NCBI RefSeq assembly: GCF_025717535.1
Contig: NZ_JAJIRO010000003.1
Location: forward strand, 124,001-188,000
Source: Paucibacter sp. Y2R2-4
GTDB taxonomy: Bacteria > Pseudomonadota > Gammaproteobacteria > Burkholderiales > Burkholderiaceae_C
Reading direction: 5' to 3'
Length of the DNA stretch: 64,000 nucleotides
Both the position numbers and the translations under genes were made by a program. Under the pieces are notes generated by a model, which was not told the DNA's origin, did no database searches, and saw only the letters and a list, made by a program, of their open reading frames with translations. This document shows positions 60,776 to 64,000 of this stretch, one piece after another. The stretch's first letter is position 1. Each line of letters starts with the position of its first letter.

Positions 60776-63088
60776 ATGATTCATTTACTCCACCGCTGGA
60801 AGGCGGCCATGGGCGCCTTCATCGCGCTATGCGCTGCTGCACCCGTCCTGGCTCACAGCCTGGACGCTAGCAGCAGCGGCATCAATCCGTCCGATCCGGT
60901 GACCTGGCTGGTGGCTTTCAGCTTGCTGGGTGCCTTGGCCATGGGTTTGGTGCTGGCCTTGGTGCAGTCGCAGCGCCTGCGTTTGCGTCAACGTCGCACC
61001 GAGCTGGCTCGCGTGCGGCGCGAGCGCAGCAAGCTCAGCGCTTTGCTGAATGCGATCCCTGACCCGGTCTATTTCAAAGATGCCAACGGCGCCTATGAGG
61101 GCGCCAACCCGGCGTTTGAGCGCTGTACCGGTCTGACCGAAGCTCAGCTGATCGGGCGCCGTGATGATGAACTGGAGCAGCGCCCCGAGTGGAGCGCCGC
61201 GCTGACCGGCGCCGGCACCACCCAACGCACCATGGCTTGGGTGAACCAGCCCGGCGGACACCGCGCCTGCTTGGACGTGGTGCAGGCCCAGGTCTTTGAT
61301 GAAGGCCAATGCCTGGGGCAAATCGGCGTGGCCCGAGATGTGACCGCCTTGCGTGAAGCCACCACCAAGCTGCACCGTGCCATCACCGTGTTCGAGCATT
61401 GCGGCGAAGGCATCATGATGATGGACGCCGATCTGCTAATCCGCGATGCCAATCCGGCGCTCAGCGCCATCACCGGCTATGCCTGCGATGAGCTGCTGGG
61501 CACCATGCCGCATTACTTGCAATTGAGCGAGCAAGACCCGGAAGTCTTGAAGCAGCTCTGGGCCGAGGTCGGCGCCAAGAGCAAGTGGAGCGGCGAGCTG
61601 ATTGACCGCCACAAGGACGGCCGCTGCATCCCGCTGTGGGTCACGCTGGTGTGCGTGCCGCCGGCCGAGCAGGGCGGCGAGCCGCATTACCTGGCCGTGC
61701 TGACCGATATTTCGCGCATCAAGCAGACCGAGGCCGAGCTGCTGCACCAAAAGCTGCATGACCGTTTGACCGGTCTGCCCAATCTGGCCCTGCTGCGCGA
61801 CCGTATCGAGCAGCAGGTCAGCCAGGCCCAGCGCGACCACACCTGCGTCGCGGTGCTGTATGTGGATCTGGACGGATTCCGTGAAGTCAATGACATTGCC
61901 GGCCACAGCGCCGGCGATGCCGTCTTGAAGGCCGCCGCTGAGCGCTTCAACCAGTCGCTGCGCACCAGTGATACGGTGGCGCGGGTGGGGGCGGATGAGT
62001 TTGTCATCGTGCTCTCTGGCCTGGTCGATGAAGAGACCTCGATGCGTCTGGGCGAGCGTCTGATTGATGCGATGCGCGAGCCCATTTTTGACGGTGCGGT
62101 GGAGATCACCAAACGCTTCAACCTCGGCGCCAGCATTGGCCTGGCCTTGTTCCCCACCGATGGTGAGAACGTCGACGACTTGTTGCGCAATGCCGAGGCC
62201 GCCATGGTGCGGGCCAAGGCCCATGCTCGCAACACGGTGCAGGCCTATCGGCCGGAACTGACGCAAGCCGTCAAGCAGCGCTTCGAGTTGACCCATGCGC
62301 TGCGCTTGGCCAATGAGGCCGCGCAATTCAGGCTGGAGTTCCAGCCGCAGGTGCGTTTGTCCGACGGCGCCTTGATCGGAGCCGAGGCCTTGCTGCGCTG
62401 GCGGCACCCGACCCGCGGGCCGGTGTCGCCGGCTGAGTTCATCCCCTTGGCGGAAGAAACCGGGCTGATCATCCCGATCGGCCGCTGGGTGCTGGAAACC
62501 GCTTGCGCGCAGGCCGCGCGCTGGCAAGGCGTGGCGGGCAAGCCGCAGCAGGTGGCCGTCAATGTGTCGGCGCGGCAGCTGCGTCAGCCGGACTTCGTGG
62601 CCTCCGTCGAGCACATCCTGGCGGCCACCGGCTGTCCGGCCCATGCGCTGGAATTGGAAGTCACGGAAAGCTTGCTGCTGGAAGACGCCGAGGGCGCCAT
62701 CGAGCTGCTGGGCGCCTTGAAGTCGCGCGGCGTGCGGGTGGCGATTGATGACTTCGGCACCGGCTACTCCTCGCTGTCTTATCTGCGCCGCATGCCGGTC
62801 AATACGCTGAAGATTGACCGCAGCTTTGTCTCCGAGTTGGGCCAGGATGCCAACGTCGCAGCGATTGCCCGCACCGTCATCGTGCTGGCGCGCAGCCTGC
62901 ACTTGGACGTGTTGGCCGAGGGCGTGGAAACCGCCGAGCAGGCCGCCTGGCTGCAGCGCGAAGGCTGCGACTGGGCCCAAGGCTGGCATTACGGCCGCCC
63001 GATGCCGGCGGAGGATTTTGTCGTCACCACTCATGCTTTGCCGCAAGGCCCCAAGCTGGTGCCGGTGAAGCGTTTGCAGCTCGCCTGA
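60776..63088 (+). CDS. PAS-GGDEF-EAL signalling protein with changed GGDEF motif
   Basis: 770 residues. Signal/first helix ([18 protein letters not shown]) and second helix ([20 protein letters not shown]), two PAS domains (~85-200: [20 protein letters not shown]; ~205-325: [20 protein letters not shown]), GGDEF domain with [15 protein letters not shown], and EAL with [20 protein letters not shown] and [20 protein letters not shown]. The cyclase motif reads GADEF rather than GGDEF, so cyclase activity may be lost or weak while the EAL part looks complete: likely a phosphodiesterase with GTP sensing (inference). Confidence 0.93.
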   Translation: MIHLLHRWKAAMGAFIALCAAAPVLAHSLDASSSGINPSDPVTWLVAFSLLGALAMGLVLALVQSQRLRLRQRRTELARVRRERSKLSALLNAIPDPVYFKDANGAYEGANPAFERCTGLTEAQLIGRRDDELEQRPEWSAALTGAGTTQRTMAWVNQPGGHRACLDVVQAQVFDEGQCLGQIGVARDVTALREATTKLHRAITVFEHCGEGIMMMDADLLIRDANPALSAITGYACDELLGTMPHYLQLSEQDPEVLKQLWAEVGAKSKWSGELIDRHKDGRCIPLWVTLVCVPPAEQGGEPHYLAVLTDISRIKQTEAELLHQKLHDRLTGLPNLALLRDRIEQQVSQAQRDHTCVAVLYVDLDGFREVNDIAGHSAGDAVLKAAAERFNQSLRTSDTVARVGADEFVIVLSGLVDEETSMRLGERLIDAMREPIFDGAVEITKRFNLGASIGLALFPTDGENVDDLLRNAEAAMVRAKAHARNTVQAYRPELTQAVKQRFELTHALRLANEAAQFRLEFQPQVRLSDGALIGAEALLRWRHPTRGPVSPAEFIPLAEETGLIIPIGRWVLETACAQAARWQGVAGKPQQVAVNVSARQLRQPDFVASVEHILAATGCPAHALELEVTESLLLEDAEGAIELLGALKSRGVRVAIDDFGTGYSSLSYLRRMPVNTLKIDRSFVSELGQDANVAAIARTVIVLARSLHLDVLAEGVETAEQAAWLQREGCDWAQGWHYGRPMPAEDFVVTTHALPQGPKLVPVKRLQLA

Positions 63089-63184
63089 GTCGCTTTTTCT
63101 TCGGGGCTGCACGCTGCGTCATCGGCGTGTCATGCCTTTGTGGCAGTCTGGGCTGATTGCATTTGATGCGTCAGCCCTACTTTT

Positions 63185-64000
63185 ATGAGCAGCGAAAACA
63201 CCCGCCCGGCAGCGACTCCCTCGGCCGACCCCCATGCCGAGATGATGCAGCGCATGCAGGCCGATCTGATTGACAGTTACGACGAAGAACTGGAGATGGA
63301 GATCGACGACCGCGCCTTTGACGAAGGCAGCGGCTCTTTCAGCCCCGAGCAGCGCGCCCAGCGCCGCGCCTACTTCAAGGAACTGTTTCGCCTGCAGGGC
63401 GAGCTGGTCAAGCTGCAAGACTGGGTGGTGCACACCAAGCACAAGGCCGTCATCATTTTTGAAGGCCGCGATGCGGCCGGCAAGGGCGGTGTCATCAAGC
63501 GCATCACCCAGCGCTTGAATCCGCGCGTTTGCCGGGTTGCGGCCCTGCCGGCGCCGAATGACCGCGAGCGCACCCAGTGGTACTTCCAGCGCTATATCTC
63601 GCACCTGCCGGCCGGCGGAGAGATCGTTTTGTTTGACCGCAGCTGGTACAACCGCGCCGGCGTCGAGCGGGTGATGGGCTTTTGCAGCGACGACGAGTAC
63701 GAAGAGTTCTTCCGCTCGGTGCCCGAGTTTGAAAAGATGCTGGTACGTGCCGGCATTCAGGTCATCAAGTATTGGTTCTCCATCACCGACGAAGAGCAGC
63801 ACACCCGCTTCCTGGGCCGCATCCATGATCCGCTGAAGCAGTGGAAGCTCAGCCCCATGGACCTGGAATCGCGCCGCCGCTGGGAGGACTACACCAAGGT
63901 CAAGGAAACGATGATGGAGCGCACCCATATCGCCGAGGCGCCTTGGTGGGTGGTGCAGGCGGTGGACAAGAAAAAAGCCCGCCTGAACTGCATGGCGCAT
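63185..64000 (+). CDS. ppk2: Polyphosphate kinase 2 (3' end outside window)
   Basis: Open from ATG 63185 through the end of the window, 272 codons seen. N-terminal ~50 residues are acidic and variable; then FEGRDAAGKGGVIKRITQRL (Walker A) and LFDRSWYNRAGVERVMGFCS (Walker B with lid), followed by FLGRIHDPLKQWKLSPMDLE. These mark PPK2, which uses polyphosphate to phosphorylate nucleotides or the reverse; the class cannot be fixed from what is shown. Starts about 96 bases after the signalling gene; no ribosome site of note. Confidence 0.92.
   Translation, partial: MSSENTRPAATPSADPHAEMMQRMQADLIDSYDEELEMEIDDRAFDEGSGSFSPEQRAQRRAYFKELFRLQGELVKLQDWVVHTKHKAVIIFEGRDAAGKGGVIKRITQRLNPRVCRVAALPAPNDRERTQWYFQRYISHLPAGGEIVLFDRSWYNRAGVERVMGFCSDDEYEEFFRSVPEFEKMLVRAGIQVIKYWFSITDEEQHTRFLGRIHDPLKQWKLSPMDLESRRRWEDYTKVKETMMERTHIAEAPWWVVQAVDKKKARLNCMAH

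Overview
The window is a high-GC chromosomal segment that looks like a betaproteobacterium of the order Burkholderiales. The style is closest to Roseateles/Paucibacter/Rubrivivax-type aquatic bacteria: PEP-CTERM cell-surface proteins, many c-di-GMP signalling proteins, a TorF-type porin, DUF1924/dihaem cytochromes and a DUF3034 protein. This placement is an inference from gene content, not a measured taxonomy. Genes are dense, mostly in short operons with 4-base ATGA start/stop overlaps. No rRNA, tRNA or CRISPR array was seen.

Layout. 1-5704: the end of a TonB-dependent receptor, a DUF3034 protein and a three-gene set (exported truncated haemoglobin, cupredoxin-like protein, membrane GGDEF-EAL protein) that looks like a surface sensing unit. 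5745-7328: periplasmic thioredoxin-like protein. 7329-9491: an A+T-rich island with a two-gene module (unrecognised soluble protein plus four-helix membrane protein), the best candidate for an undescribed, possibly defensive, system. 9547-13829: a scrambled accessory zone with three copies of a palindrome-ended repeat, a duplicated and truncated hydrolase, a DUF1566/PEP-CTERM gene followed by a hairpin and the first codons of an Avd-like gene (a probable relic of a diversity-generating retroelement), a broken IS3-type element, an acetyltransferase and a DUF4019 protein.

13998-16337: small enzymes (GNAT, TPR, VOC, GFA). 16358-21778: a four-gene operon (DUF3141/PhaC-like, phosphotransacetylase, acetate kinase, FabI), every junction a 4-base overlap. 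21913-25495: small genes including a ribosome-hibernation-type protein, a lipoprotein and a PEP-CTERM protein with a clear terminator. 25743-34931: a response regulator with an unknown output domain, a POT peptide transporter, a formylglycine-enzyme-fold surface protein, a MocR regulator with its LysE-type exporter, and an AlkD-type DNA glycosylase.

35041-39243: an ECF sigma/anti-sigma/subtilisin operon next to a PEP-CTERM gene and divergent from a TorF porin. 39900-44303: a Fur-box-controlled haem receptor, TonB, a DUF4198 protein and an EF-hand protein. 44300-50735: a two-component system, a cytochrome b and two cytochromes c, divergent from a P-type cation ATPase. 50899-53699: a substrate-binding protein overlapping a Cache-HAMP-GGDEF cyclase. 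53730-64000: LEA14-like lipoprotein, esterase, second binding protein, EamA transporter, DUF4397 lipoprotein, dienoyl-CoA reductase, PAS-GGDEF-EAL protein and the start of a polyphosphate kinase 2.

Functional themes are metal/haem acquisition linked to c-di-GMP and redox sensing, cell-surface protein sorting, and acyl-phosphate metabolism. All domain calls come from reading motifs by eye; no searches were run.
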